From positions 2,687,185 to 2,751,184 of the forward strand of contig CM032808.1 in assembly GCA_019155185.1 (NCBI GenBank): a DNA stretch of 64,000 nucleotides. Direction: 5' to 3'. Made by a program: the position numbers and the translations under genes. This document shows, piece by piece, positions 37,901 through 44,775 of the stretch. This DNA comes from Beaufortia kweichowensis. Lineage: Eukaryota; Chordata; Actinopteri; Cypriniformes; Gastromyzontidae. Each line of letters begins with the position of its first letter. Position 1 is the first letter of the stretch. The notes below the pieces were generated by a model. The model searched no databases and was not told the origin of the DNA. It saw nothing but the letters and a program-made list of their open reading frames with translations.

Positions 37901-37970
37901 GTCCTACCAGTCAGTACCAGGAGGACCCATCCCAGAAGCTATTGACCCCACCCATAGTACATCCATCTAA
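1800..37970 (+). CDS. grid1: Glutamate receptor ionotropic delta-1 (GluD1), 3' nine coding exons
   Basis: GluD1 is a postsynaptic membrane receptor of the iGluR superfamily. It binds glycine/D-serine and, through its amino-terminal domain, cerebellin-neurexin, so it acts mainly as a synapse organiser. Nine exons (listed separately) splice in phase to 638 codons plus TAA with no stop. In order they give the end of the amino-terminal domain, S1 ligand-binding half, M1, pore loop M2, M3 with the SYTANLAAF gating motif, S2, M4 and a cytoplasmic tail ending GTSI-like (STSI). Residues seen: the S1 Arg of TITPER (18013-18015) and the S2 Asp of FLWD (26789-26791), the amino-acid-contacting pair in the delta family. 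The tail ([19 protein letters not shown], then SLPLSSS-like and NGGLFRQSP blocks) matches GRID1 rather than GRID2 as I know them. The first 370 or so residues are outside the window. Paralogue (grid1a/grid1b) is undetermined. Confidence 0.95.
2560..2860. promoter_or_regulatory. Candidate intronic conserved non-coding element
   Basis: Inference only. This block is unlike its AT-rich surroundings: mixed composition, no simple repeats, no resemblance to other repeats in the window, and several homeodomain-type cores (ttattagctgtaatg, gctaatgg, attaatttagc). It has no open frame with coding character. Cross-species alignment is needed to confirm. Confidence 0.3.
3270..3959. repeat. Perfect 26-bp inverted repeat bounding about 690 bp
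   Basis: The 26 bases at 3270-3295 (acatttacatgatatataac then agggaa) are the exact reverse complement of 3934-3959. The 638 bp between them have no recognisable transposase and no other internal symmetry. It may be a non-autonomous DNA element with short terminal inverted repeats. No clean target-site duplication was seen outside the arms. Confidence 0.5.
3970..4427 (+). mobile_element. 5'-truncated L2-type non-LTR retrotransposon with 9-bp TSD
   Basis: Open frame 3979-4251 encodes the C-terminal end of an L2-clade reverse transcriptase, ending in the typical SRSFSFSVPGLWNN...SFKKQLKTHLF block. It is followed by a short 3' UTR and the tail gtaagtcgctttggataaaa plus three atgtaa units. atccaaagt occurs on both sides (3961-3969 and 4428-4436), a plausible target-site duplication. 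Non-functional: everything upstream of the RT C terminus is missing. The tail sequence recurs in the SINE tails elsewhere in the window. Confidence 0.85.
5340..5650 (+). repeat. Dispersed repeat, family X copy 1
   Basis: Diverged copy of a sequence also found at about 33575-33790 and 50565-50830. Shared landmarks, in order, include (a)atgttgtgact, an aaa-rich stretch, and cttgagatctcaacct. No coding capacity seen. The family is unassigned; likely a non-autonomous DNA transposon. Confidence 0.5.
6448..6865 (+). repeat. Dispersed repeat, family Y copy 1
   Basis: About 420 bp that align co-linearly, with indels, to 49430-49830. Shared blocks: atgcaaatgtcaacc at the start, ttctttgaagtgtcatctct in the middle, tctatcaacagggctttagt and aaatataaacagatg at the end. 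Two copies 43 kb apart, one intronic and one downstream of the gene, indicate an interspersed element. No ORF. Confidence 0.65.
7868..8020 (-). repeat. L2/SINE 3' tail remnant, inverted
   Basis: tttagacatttagcagaaac followed by ttttacccaaagtgac is the reverse complement of the fish L2/SINE tail (gtcgctttggataaaagcg... ctaaatgcctaaatg). Further right, acttacctgtaggggaaaga resembles the inverse of the L2 3' UTR seen at 1470-1500. Strongly diverged. Confidence 0.55.
9088..9304. repeat. DIRS left inverted terminal repeat
   Basis: From gctgcgtcagcgaatgacgc onward this is the reverse complement, with about 10-15% mismatches by eye, of 14788-14986. The shared part includes caagattgccgaatgg, caggaccaggaagctataaa and cgcacacacattcagc. 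The outermost 40 bp (caggttacgtatgtaaccc...) differ from those of the right end, as expected for DIRS. ctataaag in both repeats is a possible TATA box. Confidence 0.88.
9339..9436. repeat. DIRS internal complementary region (ICR)
   Basis: Two adjoining parts. 9339-9376 (ctcagggaacaagggttaca ... gtaacctg) is the reverse complement of the outer left end 9088-9125. 9379-9436 (gcgttccctttcaagggaac ... gggagcgcc) is the reverse complement of the outer right end near 14929-14986. The junction lies at about 9377. This is the template thought to align both ends when the circular DNA intermediate is made. Confidence 0.85.
9960..11010 (-). pseudogene. DIRS tyrosine recombinase (YR), broken
   Basis: Minus-strand fragments in at least three frames. 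10389-10772 has the conserved GxDPLVxRFLRGxRRLRP start and LTLKTVFLLAVSSLKRVGDL, the region carrying the first catalytic Arg. The second catalytic motif HSTR is encoded by 10170-10181, followed by GMAASK and, near 10105-10130, CNAAGWSS. Downstream the frame shifts, and reading the shifted frame gives ARFDLDLAS, where other DIRS recombinases as I know them have a Tyr between Phe and the next residue. The nucleophile therefore seems lost. Active recombinase would insert the circular intermediate into the genome. Confidence 0.8.
11010..11500 (-). pseudogene. DIRS methylase-like / linker region, broken
   Basis: Minus-strand translation of 11127-11606 begins with the RNase H C-terminal part (NHQGGLRSAPLYKLAHQILL) and continues RPGEWRLHPEVVNLIWDTF and AQVDLFAPQ, the region between RNase H and recombinase that in vertebrate DIRS resembles DNA adenine methylases. 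Frame changes near 11350 and 11250 (FPIALLPGVLEQVR in one frame, PVWFSDLIALLGG in another) disrupt it. Function in DIRS is unproven. Confidence 0.65.
11329..11800 (-). pseudogene. DIRS RNase H domain, broken
   Basis: Readable motifs on the minus strand: TDASLSGWAR (about 11764-11795), WHINCLELLAVWLALRQFLP and HVLVLTDNT (about 11615-11710). These supply the Asp, Glu and Asp expected of the RNase H active site, and they follow the reverse transcriptase as in other DIRS pol genes. Frameshifts separate the first motif from the rest and the rest from the C-terminal part. The enzyme would degrade the RNA of RNA/DNA hybrids during element replication. Confidence 0.8.
11800..12920 (-). pseudogene. 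DIRS reverse transcriptase, broken
   Basis: The minus-strand frame 12366-13049 contains KGAIEVVPPPEREAGFYSRY then FIVPKKDGGLRPILDLRTLN, the fingers region. Just after it the frame changes within the first catalytic Asp block (TIDMKD then YFHVSILP in another frame). The catalytic YIDDW is encoded by 12273-12287. Then VQHRDVVLAHMKELGLRLNA and SPVQRITFLGVEWDS continue in another frame (11878-12276). At least three frameshifts, so non-functional. It copies the element RNA into DNA when intact. Confidence 0.85.
12850..13040 (-). repeat. Three imperfect 85-bp tandem units inside the DIRS
   Basis: ccagcccctcggg-type blocks recur at 12859, 12945 and 13029, each followed on the minus strand by a PRGW..Q..TWQR-like peptide. 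Spacing 86 and 84 bp is nearly but not exactly frame-preserving. They lie between the gag-like region and the reverse transcriptase, where the minus-strand frame is still open, so they may be a repeated linker peptide of this lineage. Confidence 0.6.
13300..14585 (-). pseudogene. DIRS gag-like region, broken
   Basis: Minus-strand fragments 14211-14585, 13738-14256 and 13379-13651 lie in different frames. They carry a helical segment (YEELVEVVARVRQLKLRLAA) and a distal block GIKAADKTLLLDAPLSP then GLFGDAVNSVVDRF, which I recognise as typical of the first ORF of vertebrate DIRS1 elements. The protein presumably packages the element RNA. Position upstream of the reverse transcriptase and next to the right terminal repeat fits. 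Confidence 0.7.
14788..14986. repeat. DIRS right inverted terminal repeat
   Basis: Inverted partner of 9088-9304 (see that entry). Its outer 21 bp, gttcccttgaaagggaac plus ctg, are themselves a small palindrome and are copied in inverse form in the internal complementary region at 9379. Contains tctttatagc, the inverse of the ctataaag of the other repeat. Confidence 0.88.
15321..15411 (+). repeat. tRNA-derived SINE tail (diverged)
   Basis: acaatactgataaaaaatgt, then aaatgcaatgtacagtaagt and gtgcataaatgtaaat match the body and tail of the abundant cyprinid tRNA-derived SINE whose 3' end is shared with L2. The tRNA-like head is not recognisable here. Confidence 0.6.
15821..15922 (+). CDS. grid1: grid1 exon: linker into ligand-binding domain
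   Basis: 34 codons, phase 0 to 0, acceptor tattttgcag (15811-15820), donor gtaata. Encodes LATWDSVHGLNGSLKESR...VTVKVVTLL, the same length as the mammalian exon. It joins the amino-terminal domain to the first beta-strand of S1. Contains an N-glycosylation sequon (NGS). Confidence 0.93.
15923..17081 (+). other. grid1 intron with one MITE
   Basis: 1.16 kb, AT-rich, containing the 250-bp inverted-repeat element at 16298-16547. Nothing else recognised. Confidence 0.8.
16298..16547. mobile_element. MITE, 250 bp, terminal inverted repeats and attt TSD
   Basis: Begins gtgaccctgtct and ends agacagggtcac, perfect terminal inverted repeats of 12 bp. attt stands on both sides (16294-16297, 16548-16551), a candidate 4-bp target duplication. 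Interior AT-rich and non-coding. I recognise the ends as those of a very common fish repeat; superfamily not assigned. Confidence 0.75.
17082..17279 (+). CDS. grid1: grid1 exon: S1 ligand-binding half, first part
   Basis: 66 codons, phase 0 to 0, acceptor cccttttaaag (AG 17080-17081), donor gtaaga. Encodes EDPFVMVAENILGQPKRYKG, FSVDVLDALAKILGFKYDIY and SWNGMIGELINK, the lobe-1 core of the ligand-binding clamshell. NGSW is an N-glycosylation sequon. The first Glu-Asp is Glu-Glu in mammals. Confidence 0.95.
17280..17970 (+). other. grid1 intron
   Basis: 0.69 kb AT-rich intron. I see no repeats or other elements. Confidence 0.8.
17971..18301 (+). CDS. grid1: grid1 exon: end of S1, M1, pore loop M2
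   Basis: 331 nt, phase 0 to 1, acceptor gattttacag, donor gtactg. Starts RADLAVSAITITPERENVVD; the Arg of TITPER (18013-18015) contacts the ligand carboxylate in this family. M1 is FDLAVWACIAAAIPVVGVLI (from about 18118). A variable cytoplasmic loop follows, then the re-entrant pore loop TLHSAIWIVYGAFVQQ with Gln at the pore apex as in other delta receptors. The split Gly codon is completed by the next exon. Confidence 0.96.
18302..21102 (+). other. grid1 intron
   Basis: 2.8 kb, AT-rich, with a short (gt)n run at about 18562-18575 and one member of a 35-bp direct repeat (20202-20236). A minus-strand open frame at 20010-20264 starts with a hydrophobic stretch, but no family was recognised. 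Confidence 0.75.
20202..20236 (+). repeat. 35-bp exact direct repeat, copy 1
   Basis: tcttgggctcatttgaaatg plus 15 further bases is identical at 21711-21745. The copies flank the M3 exon. Confidence 0.85.
21103..21241 (+). CDS. grid1: grid1 exon: M3 with SYTANLAAF gate
   Basis: 139 nt, phase 1 to 2, acceptor ttctgtcacag, donor gtaaat. Encodes GGDSVVGSVALRIVMGSWWL, FTLIVCSSYTANLAAFLTV and SRMDNTIR. M3 lines the pore, and SYTANLAAF is the most conserved iGluR gating motif; the third Ala is the Lurcher position in GluD2 and is Ala here. The fish sequence has Thr where mammals have Pro just after DN. Confidence 0.96.
21711..21745 (+). repeat. 35-bp exact direct repeat, copy 2
   Basis: Identical to 20202-20236. 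The flanks differ, so this is not part of a longer duplication at the present level of divergence. Confidence 0.85.
22840..23180. promoter_or_regulatory. Candidate intronic conserved non-coding element
   Basis: Inference from composition: unique sequence with balanced bases, taatctgcattaatgaagca, and no repeat or coding signal. Needs cross-species alignment. Confidence 0.25.
23592..23911 (+). mobile_element. Solo LTR, 320 bp, with 5-bp TSD
   Basis: Starts TGTCACAGCC and ends GATTGTAACA (TG...CA). It is flanked by actat on both sides (23587-23591 and 23912-23916), a perfect 5-bp target-site duplication typical of LTR retrotransposons. Interior has tatttaagcc, a TATA-like box, at about 23736. 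No internal region, so a solo LTR left by recombination. Similar termini occur at 53924-54360 and, inverted, at 58790. Confidence 0.75.
25618..25813 (+). CDS. grid1: grid1 exon: S2 ligand-binding half, first part
   Basis: 196 nt, phase 2 to 0, acceptor ctgtcctgcag, donor gtatga. Encodes TFQDLARQMDFTYGTVRDSA, then YDYFRAKGTNPLEQDSTYAE and LWRTISKNNGQDYSVSSPSE, the start of lobe 2 of the ligand-binding domain. The split Arg codon (cg|a) is shared with the previous exon. Confidence 0.96.
25814..26758 (+). other. grid1 intron
   Basis: 0.95 kb with no repeats or other elements recognised. Confidence 0.8.
26759..26925 (+). CDS. grid1: grid1 exon: S2 ligand-binding half, second part
   Basis: 167 nt, phase 0 to 2, acceptor tttctgcag, donor gtgcgt. 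Encodes ARKGPYAFLWDMAVVEYAAL, TDDDCTITVSGNSMSSKGYG and IAMQHGSPYRDLISQ. Asp in FLWD (26789-26791) is the residue that holds the ligand amino group in the delta family. Cys of DDDC is expected to pair with the Cys in GRCD of the next exon. Confidence 0.96.
26926..29957 (+). other. grid1 intron
   Basis: 3.0 kb. A low-complexity taatt/agattt stretch lies near 27650-27730; AT-rich to about 28500. 28560-29180 is more base-balanced and unique, without coding signal. No element assigned. Confidence 0.75.
29958..30198 (+). CDS. grid1: grid1 exon: end of S2, M4, start of tail
   Basis: 241 nt, phase 2 to 0, acceptor ctaactcgcag. Encodes ILELQEKGDLDVLKQKWWP, GRCDLNSHS, then M4 (SFAGVFCILAAGLLLACLVA ALEMWW) and NSNRCRQEQAKE. 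GC-rich with biased third positions. The donor gag|gtgacc lacks the consensus G at +5 and T at +6, so it is weak, and the frame stays open for 39 codons beyond it (see 30199-30318). Confidence 0.95.
30199..30318 (+). CDS. grid1: Possible read-through alternative C terminus of GluD1
   Basis: Seen: if the weak donor at 30199 is not used, the reading frame continues VTELRARKIQQGEDTATLYF and ends ...LVELQYTQL at TAG 30316-30318. Of the 39 codons 27 end in G or C, like the exon, and composition falls to intronic AT-rich right after the stop. AATAAA follows at 30796-30801. The last four residues YTQL fit a class I PDZ ligand (S/T-x-hydrophobic), as does the normal end STSI. Inference: a composite terminal exon giving a shorter tail that lacks the normal last exon. 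It could also be a chance open frame in a once longer exon. Confidence 0.4.
   Translation: MTELRARKIQQGEDTATLYFKDPAADASPDLVELQYTQL
30796..30801 (+). terminator. AATAAA downstream of the read-through stop
   Basis: Canonical polyadenylation hexamer 478 bp after the TAG at 30318. It could end a short transcript that retains the start of this intron. Hexamers are frequent in AT-rich DNA, so this alone proves nothing. Confidence 0.3.
30894..31258. mobile_element. MITE-like element with 16-bp imperfect inverted ends
   Basis: Left end aaggggccattcac and right end gtgaacgaccccttac are inverse-complementary with two mismatches. The interior includes CpG-rich blocks (gtggaaatcgcgtccccacg) and no transposase. 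Probably a non-autonomous DNA transposon; target duplication not clear. Confidence 0.6.
32792..32940 (+). CDS. Candidate unannotated exon in the last grid1 intron
   Basis: A long pyrimidine-rich tract precedes atctcatgcag (AG 32790-32791). From 32792 a frame in phase with the M4 exon reads VTKDYRLARVSGPLTYNDIA and continues acidic and hydrophilic (EREKDWDEAEAID). A possible donor gtcaga follows at 32941, but using it would shift the frame into the last exon. Without it the frame runs on to TAA at 32999-33001, as a terminal exon would. No family recognised. Codon use is AT-rich and neutral, so this may be chance. Confidence 0.2.
33575..33790 (+). repeat. Dispersed repeat, family X copy 2
   Basis: Shares with 50565-50830 the ordered blocks ttagaatag, gaattatgttgtga, ctaaaagca, aaccatactcttgacattt and ttgagttctcaa-like. 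Diverged relative of 5340-5650. Non-coding. Confidence 0.6.
37548..37970 (+). CDS. grid1: grid1 last coding exon: cytoplasmic tail and PDZ ligand
   Basis: 423 nt, phase 0, preceded by a long C/T tract and tctctag. Encodes [20 protein letters not shown], then a Ser/Pro-rich tail with [57 protein letters not shown] and ends THSTSI plus TAA. The last residues fit a class I PDZ ligand, the delta-receptor anchor for postsynaptic scaffolds. Length (140 residues) equals the mammalian exon to within a few residues. Third positions are strongly GC-biased. Confidence 0.96.
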   Translation, partial: [140 protein letters not shown]

Positions 37971-38346
37971 GGCGCTCGTCGTCACGGGCCGCCTCATACT
38001 TGCTTTTCAAAGAAGGACAAGGAAGCCGATGTACGGCCGGGCTCGGCAGATGGATTAAAATGTGTAAAAAGAATACAAAAGAGAGATATGTAGAGATTTT
38101 TATTACGAAAAAACAAAAAGACGAAAAATTCTTTTTTCTTGTACATATTTGTAAATACCGAAAGAGCAAAGTAAGTAAAAGTGTATTTTGAATATTCTCA
38201 ATTTTTGAAGTTGAGTTACAAAAACATATGAAAAACAAAAAAGGACATCTAAAAATAATTCAAAAACGACTGTTTGAATGGCTTTGTGAATTTTGTTCTC
38301 TATGGGTAAAGACTCAAATTCATTGTGATTGTTTTCTAAGTGCCGA

Positions 38347-38352
38347 AATAAA
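38347..38352 (+). terminator. Polyadenylation signal AATAAA, proximal
   Basis: First canonical hexamer after the grid1 stop, 377 bp downstream, followed within 30 bp by a T-rich stretch. Confidence 0.5.
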
Positions 38353-38846
38353 AGATGTCTCTCCACGTTTTGTTACTAGATGATCATACGCGGCTGTAGA
38401 AACCCAAAAGCTGATAATTATGCATCCCTTTTACAGCCATGAACATCCAGCGTTCTTCACTACCTGCTGTGGCTATTTCGTCAGTGATTTTGCCTAATTT
38501 TCTGTTTTTGGGTTGTTGAGGAAATATCTATGTTTGTGTTTTAAGTTTTTGTTGGTTTACTAACCAAGCAAAAGCAACATTAAACACGTCTCAATCGAAA
38601 CAACAGCACTGAAACAGGTTTTTGAGTTTGAAATCATTCGTTTTTTTATCATTTATCCGTGAGCACAACCAGCCCTGAGAGAACAGTTATATGCTTGAAT
38701 TACATACACAAACTTTGTCACTTATTTGTTGCACATCAAGGAGACTTGTGAACAAGCTGTAATAGCGTTGTTTCTCTGGCATTGATATATCATTACAATT
38801 TTACTGTTTTACTGTACTACACGCGCTTCGCACAGAGTACACAGAC

Positions 38847-38852
38847 AATAAA
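38847..38852 (+). terminator. Polyadenylation signal AATAAA, intermediate
   Basis: Second canonical hexamer, in acagacaataaaaaaacttg; TG-rich sequence (acatgttgtgat) follows at about 38884. Confidence 0.4.
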
Positions 38853-39564
38853 AAAACTTGTAGATGAAATGATTTTCATAATTACATGTTGTGATATCTT
38901 TTTTCTAATGAAAACATGAGTTGCCAGGTGACGATGTGATTGGTGTAAAGTTCGGTCCTAATCGCTCGAACGACTGGAATAACATCACAAACAGGCAATT
39001 CTGAATAATCCAAACACATCTATAAAAAATATTTTCTACTGTACAATTGACATTTTTTACATGTTGTTTTTTTAAAAGGAGGTTCGGACCAATCGTGAAT
39101 CTCAGCCGTGTTTTGTTGTGACCTACAGTAAACCAGAATGACCTTATATAGTACGTTCACTTCATTCACAGCTACCTGTGTGTGTGTTTCTCTGTTTAAC
39201 GTTCGCCAAATTGCAATGAAAAGACATTTGTCAGCGTGGAGCACATCGACCAGGTTCACACTGCACATGCTTCAAGGTTGTCCTGTATATTTTGTAAGTC
39301 CAAGTAGTTACTAATGTGAACCAAAGTGATATATTACACTGTGTAACACAACCTGTGGCTTTGAAATGCCGACAGCGGGTAGTAAGGATGTCCTACGGAA
39401 TTTGTAGGGTTGTGACTTCACTGCCTTACACTTGTTCCCCATTTGATTTCAGAGAAAAGCGTCCAATATCCCATGAAATATATCATAGCATAGTCTGTAA
39501 CATTACATCTAAGGGAGACTCTTATTTTATTTATGAATATGCTGCTTGGAGTTTCTTAATCTTT

Positions 39565-39570
39565 AATAAA
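39565..39570 (+). terminator. Polyadenylation signal AATAAA, distal
   Basis: Third hexamer (ctttaataaagaaac) with a TG-rich stretch just after (tggtttacatggtttgattg). Confidence 0.35.
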
Positions 39571-42500
39571 GAAACATGGTTTACATGGTTTGATTGATGC
39601 TTGAGTAATTCTGTGCTTTTGATTTGAAGAAAATATTGATGTCCACTGATGCCACTAAGGGACCGGGAGTTATTTTGGGGAATTGACGGTGAGCCCCACG
39701 TCCTGTCAGTTAGCTTCATGCTGGTAAATTGCTTATACAGGCGGTTTTGTAAAAATTAAAATGCTTTAAATATCCTGTGGGTACTCAAGGAACCTTAAAA
39801 TGTGTTGTAAGTCTCAAAACTCACAACTGGGTTACTGGTAAAACCATTAACAGTTATGAGGTCCTTTAGGCACTTTATTTTCAGTTCTGAAGTTCCTCTG
39901 TCCTTGAGGTTCTCCTCATGGTTCTTCCGGTATGGCAAGGAAAAGAACCTCAAATGGTTCCTCAAGGATCTTTTAATTTTTACAGTGTAAATTCTCATAC
40001 TGTGTGTTTAAACATATCCTCCAACCCATAAGACAGTATAGGAGCAGCAGATGATGCCAAAAAAGTTTTGCTTTAATGGTTGCTGAATTTAATCTACATG
40101 ATAATCAGGGATCCGTGGGTTTCATCCCAGTGAACATACATAGCCTATTAATAAAATGTTTACCTTGAATGCATAAAAGCAAATTTGATTAATTACATTT
40201 TGGGAAAAATGCTCAGTAAGGGATCATGTAAAAAGTTCACATATTACATACAAACAAAGGCACATTTTGATGCAACGGTCAAATATAATTTTATACACAA
40301 TACAACACTGTATTTCTTTTCAGTTATCTGGAGGAGAGCATGTTTTCCTGTGTTATTGAAACACATTCCTCTGGAATACAGCTTTATTAGCGTGATTTCA
40401 CAATACTGACAAATCCTCCGGTCAGCCCATCAATAGCACTACAGCATAGACTAATAGAGAACTGTGTTTCACTCAGAGCAGTGTCAGACCATGCCTTCTG
40501 ATGAAGAAATATTGTCTAAATGTCATAAACTGCATTGTGTATACTAAATGAATGACTCATAATACAAACTGTAATGTAATCATACCATCAGAAAGGTAAT
40601 AGTTGACAGTTTTACAGTCTTATACATAGTCTCTTTTACTGGTATTATGATGGAGATTACTATCAAAGATACTTTATATTAACAAGATACGCCACTGCCT
40701 TTACTATATATGGGGTGGATTGCAATGCTCAGTATAAATGCTCTAGTGACGGAAGTTTCACCCTACAATAAAAAAACAATCACCAATCGATAAAGACTGA
40801 CGTTTGTCTGGGGAGGGCTGTTTACGGAGGCTCGTGAGGCACTAGCCAACCTGTGCACATGAGCAGTAGCTGAAGCAATCTCAATAAAGCAGTTTTTTTG
40901 CGCAATTTAAGCTTAACAAACAAAGGTTATGGTACAGTTAATGTCCATTTTAATTGTTGGTTGGAAATATGTTATTGAATTGCGATTTTAGAAAGCGATT
41001 GTAGAAATATCTGCCTTCCCCCATTGAAGTAGATGGGACGGTTGCCTTGCTTGTCTTGTCCGGAGGCGTTGCAAACATGGCGGTGGAGTGAACTGACTTC
41101 TGTAAACAGACTTTGTTACTATTTACTGACCTGGAAACACTACCTTTATCATATTTTGGCAAACATCTTTACAATACTAATTACAGTTGGTTGCTAATAA
41201 TAATCTACGATCTACGAAGTTAACTGTTCAGAATCGAACACTGGTCAAATGTATTTGCCAAACACTCTAAATCGATTCAGGATTCATTCTGAATTCATTT
41301 GGCAGCACTTATGAACTGAATTTCTTGGAACAATGCAAAGCCCGGTCATGCTAGATTTTTACCTTCTATTTATTTCCATTTGTTTGTTTCATATGTTTGC
41401 AACAGAATGGATATTGTTGTATTTAAGACCACCTAAACCAAGATCAAGACAAAAAGAAGACCAGAGTGTGTCAGGACCTAGACTTTTTGGGTTTGACACC
41501 AAGACACAACCAAGTCAGGGTGATACCGAGTTGGTTTATATGAGAAAACAAACACAAACAAATGAACTCAAACTAACATTATTCAATGCTTATTTTTAAT
41601 GTTTTCCATTTTTGCGCAGTTGTGCTCATATTCACCAAAACAGTGTTCTTGCTCTTGTGTTATTGTTTAATTACTGTATACACCATGTTATTATATAGAA
41701 AATATGATCATAAATACAGAATGAGTATTTTTTTTTGCAATCATATCTTGAACTTTGCGTGCAATTCCCCATTATTTCTGATCTGGCACAACAGTAACAA
41801 AATAAATCAAATTAGAAGTTAGTTACAGATTGCATTTAAAGCTTAAAGAATGTTTTACCTCATATCACTTGTACTGCCATCACCTCATGACAGTTTAAAT
41901 TTGGTGAACTTTGACCTGAACAAATCGTTTTTAAATTTGTCATGACAAGATGCTAAACATCATGGATTCTGCAACAGAAACTCGACATTATGACTGAATC
42001 TTCAAAGAACACAATTTACCAGTAGTTCAAATAACATAAAAGCTCAGTCTCAAATCTGCCCATGTGCTTAATTAGAGTATGCTGAGAGATGTGGTGCTGT
42101 TCTCGGGAGCGCAGAGAGACCCTCTGCCTCGCTTATCAAACCTGAAGCAATGCGATGAAATTGTAACATATCCACCTCACTTTATGACTTATAACAGTCT
42201 AAAATGTTTTCAGAATAAGGATGGACATTTTTGAGTTGACAGTTAATTAGGACTGGTCCAGTTTATATAGAGTTCTATGTTTTCAAGTGGCTGAATATTT
42301 TATCTGCCCATACAGACGAGCCGCGCCTGCAATCTACGAAGCTGCAAGATTGCAATGTTGAGAGAAAAGTAGATTAGGTGTTATATTGTGAGGTTTATCA
42401 ACTTTTGCTCATTATATAAAAAAGAAGCCCCCAAAAATACAATGAAATACTGTATAATTTGTTTTCATTTCATGTTTTAATCCCTGATTTATTATCATCA

Positions 42501-43422
42501 GAAAAACATAAAAATGAAATTTTTGACTGAATGTTTGACGGTCTCAGAGATGATGGGATACTCTGAAATAGTTAGACAGTAACAGCAAAGTGTCATCAAT
42601 CTTCCAGCCGTAACAGGGATTGATAAAAAACAAATCAAACAGCAGACATTATTTCAGATGTATTAAGAAACATGTCTCTCTGACACGTATCAGGGGCTCT
42701 AGTGTTGCCGGCACGTGAGTGAAATTCACAAGAATCATTGAAAGAACGTTGACAAATGAAAAACACTTTTCTTTGATGCCTATAAGCACCTCTGAAGCAG
42801 GTCCACAAAGAAAGACAAGGCAAGAATAGAAATCTTGCTGTCAGGTTTTCTAATGTCTCTCAGTTTTATTCTGCGTGCTTTCTACCTCACCAGACGCATA
42901 CCTGGCTTGATTTATTATTATAGAGAACAGATGTTCTCTGCGGGTGAACAGTTTGTGATGAATCCCCAGATTTCTGCTTGCTTTATTTATGGGTCATTCT
43001 CAAGAAACGATGCCATTTGTCATAAAAAAACTTTAGTAAAAAATGCAAATATATTGCCACCACAGGCCCCAAGTACTTTTTTTCTTAAACAATTATGATC
43101 CTAAATGTGTGGTATTGTAGGCAAGTAATAATATTTCATCATTACTATCCATAAAGTACTTATTTTAACCCCATCAGAGTACAACATAAAGTTTATAAAG
43201 CCTACTTACTGTATATTTTCAGTGTATAAATGTAAATTCTAATATCGTCTGATGGTTTTAGTATGGCTTTATAATAAATCTCACCATCTTATTGGAAAAA
43301 AATACATATATATTCATATTCCAGTCTAAAAACTTTTTGAACATTATTTTAATGTTAATAAAAATCTAGAAAACACTAGTAAAGAATTAAATATTTTTTG
43401 TGTCCTGTTTTTAAACTTGTAC

Positions 43423-43654
43423 TATAGGCCATTTCACAATATATAAACAGCTCTGGTCCAGACGCACTTCCTGTCCTGGTTTTTTAACACTACACCAATG
43501 TCAGAACAAAATACAACCAACAGGACATTTACAATGGAATCAAAATGTTTAACGAACATCTTTAAGATTTAATGTGAAGATATGAAATATAAAAATAGTG
43601 TAACAGGAAGTGCTTCTGGACCAGTGTTGTTTACATCTTGTGAAATGGTCTATA
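43423..43654. mobile_element. MITE, 232 bp, about 50-bp inverted repeats
   Basis: Starts tataggccatttcacaat and continues actggtccaga-like and gcacttcctgt; the right end, read inverted, is tatagaccatttcacaag with the same following blocks. About 50 bp per arm with roughly 85% identity by eye. Ends lie at TA dinucleotides. Non-coding centre; typical non-autonomous DNA transposon. Confidence 0.8.
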
Positions 43655-44711
43655 AAAACAACAACACAATTTCTTAGGCCAAAAAGGGGATTATGACACA
43701 TACAGGGTTAAACAAAATTTTAACTGCACAGACCAAAGTAAAGTTTGCAGTTTATCAAAAATGTATTTTAAAAAATGACTACAGTTCTTAAGAATGAACT
43801 TCATGAAATCATGTGACTGAGTTCAGTATCCTGCTCATTAAATCAGTATACAGTAGGATATTAGCACACATTTGAATAATGTCCCTTGATGTCCTTTTCC
43901 TTAATATGTTATTCTGAAAATAATTGTACAAATACAGTACACTCCAACCTAAATAAATCTAGGTTATGTTATATTTTGTCTTGAGGTGTTCTAGTAATAA
44001 TGGCAGAATGCTAAATTGCCAGGTTAAGTGCAGCGAATGCATACATGGAGGAATGGAAAATAATGTCTTTTGTGAACAATTGTTATAAACAATATCTCAT
44101 AACAATTTGGTATTTATAGTTTTGTTATTTCCTTACAGTGAAGTACACTTGTGCATAAAGGTCAGGAATATCCCAAGCAGTGGACAAAATGATGTATGGC
44201 TGATTATTTATGTGCATTACAAGTACTGAGAAAATCACAACCAGGAAGCAATAATGTCCTCGTCATCTCAATAGTCTAGACTCTTATGAAAAGCACTTGA
44301 AAAGGAATATATAAAGGCTTACATACTTAAAGGAATAGTTCTGTGATCCTAATATATCCAGGGTATTTTCTGTGTGTTCTATTAGGTTATTAAGGCGTGT
44401 TTGTTTATTGTATCATTGTATTTGCCAAAGTAGGCTACTTGTTTCAAAGGTCATTTTAAGGAAAAAATGTACATGTTATAAAAGGTCAACTGTGTGTCAT
44501 GTGTCACTTCTTTCACCTTTTCATCCCATCCCATGTGTATTTACTTTTTTCTATTAGAAAATTTCATATTGAGAAATTTCAAATGATCAAAATGACTCTA
44601 TAGTGTACATTTTGGACGTCTCCCTTACCTAATTTAAAACCTGGGGGATTAACATAAAAATTATATCATTCGGTTATTAAAATGATATTATAAAATTATA
44701 TTAATGCTTGT

Positions 44712-44715
<4 letters not shown>

Positions 44716-44773
<58 letters not shown>
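44716..44773. repeat. (TTA)n microsatellite
   Basis: About 19 uninterrupted TTA/ATT units followed by tatgttattattgagg. Confidence 0.95.

Positions 44774-44775
<2 letters not shown>

Larger units (their letters stand above)
37971..39600 (+). other. grid1 3' untranslated region (extent uncertain)
   Basis: After TAA the sequence changes within about 80 bp from GC-rich to AT-rich. AATAAA occurs at 38347-38352, 38847-38852 and 39565-39570, so a UTR of 0.4, 0.9 or 1.6 kb is possible. The first hexamer is followed by a T/G-rich stretch (tctccacgttttgtt). Nothing coding is seen. Confidence 0.6.
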
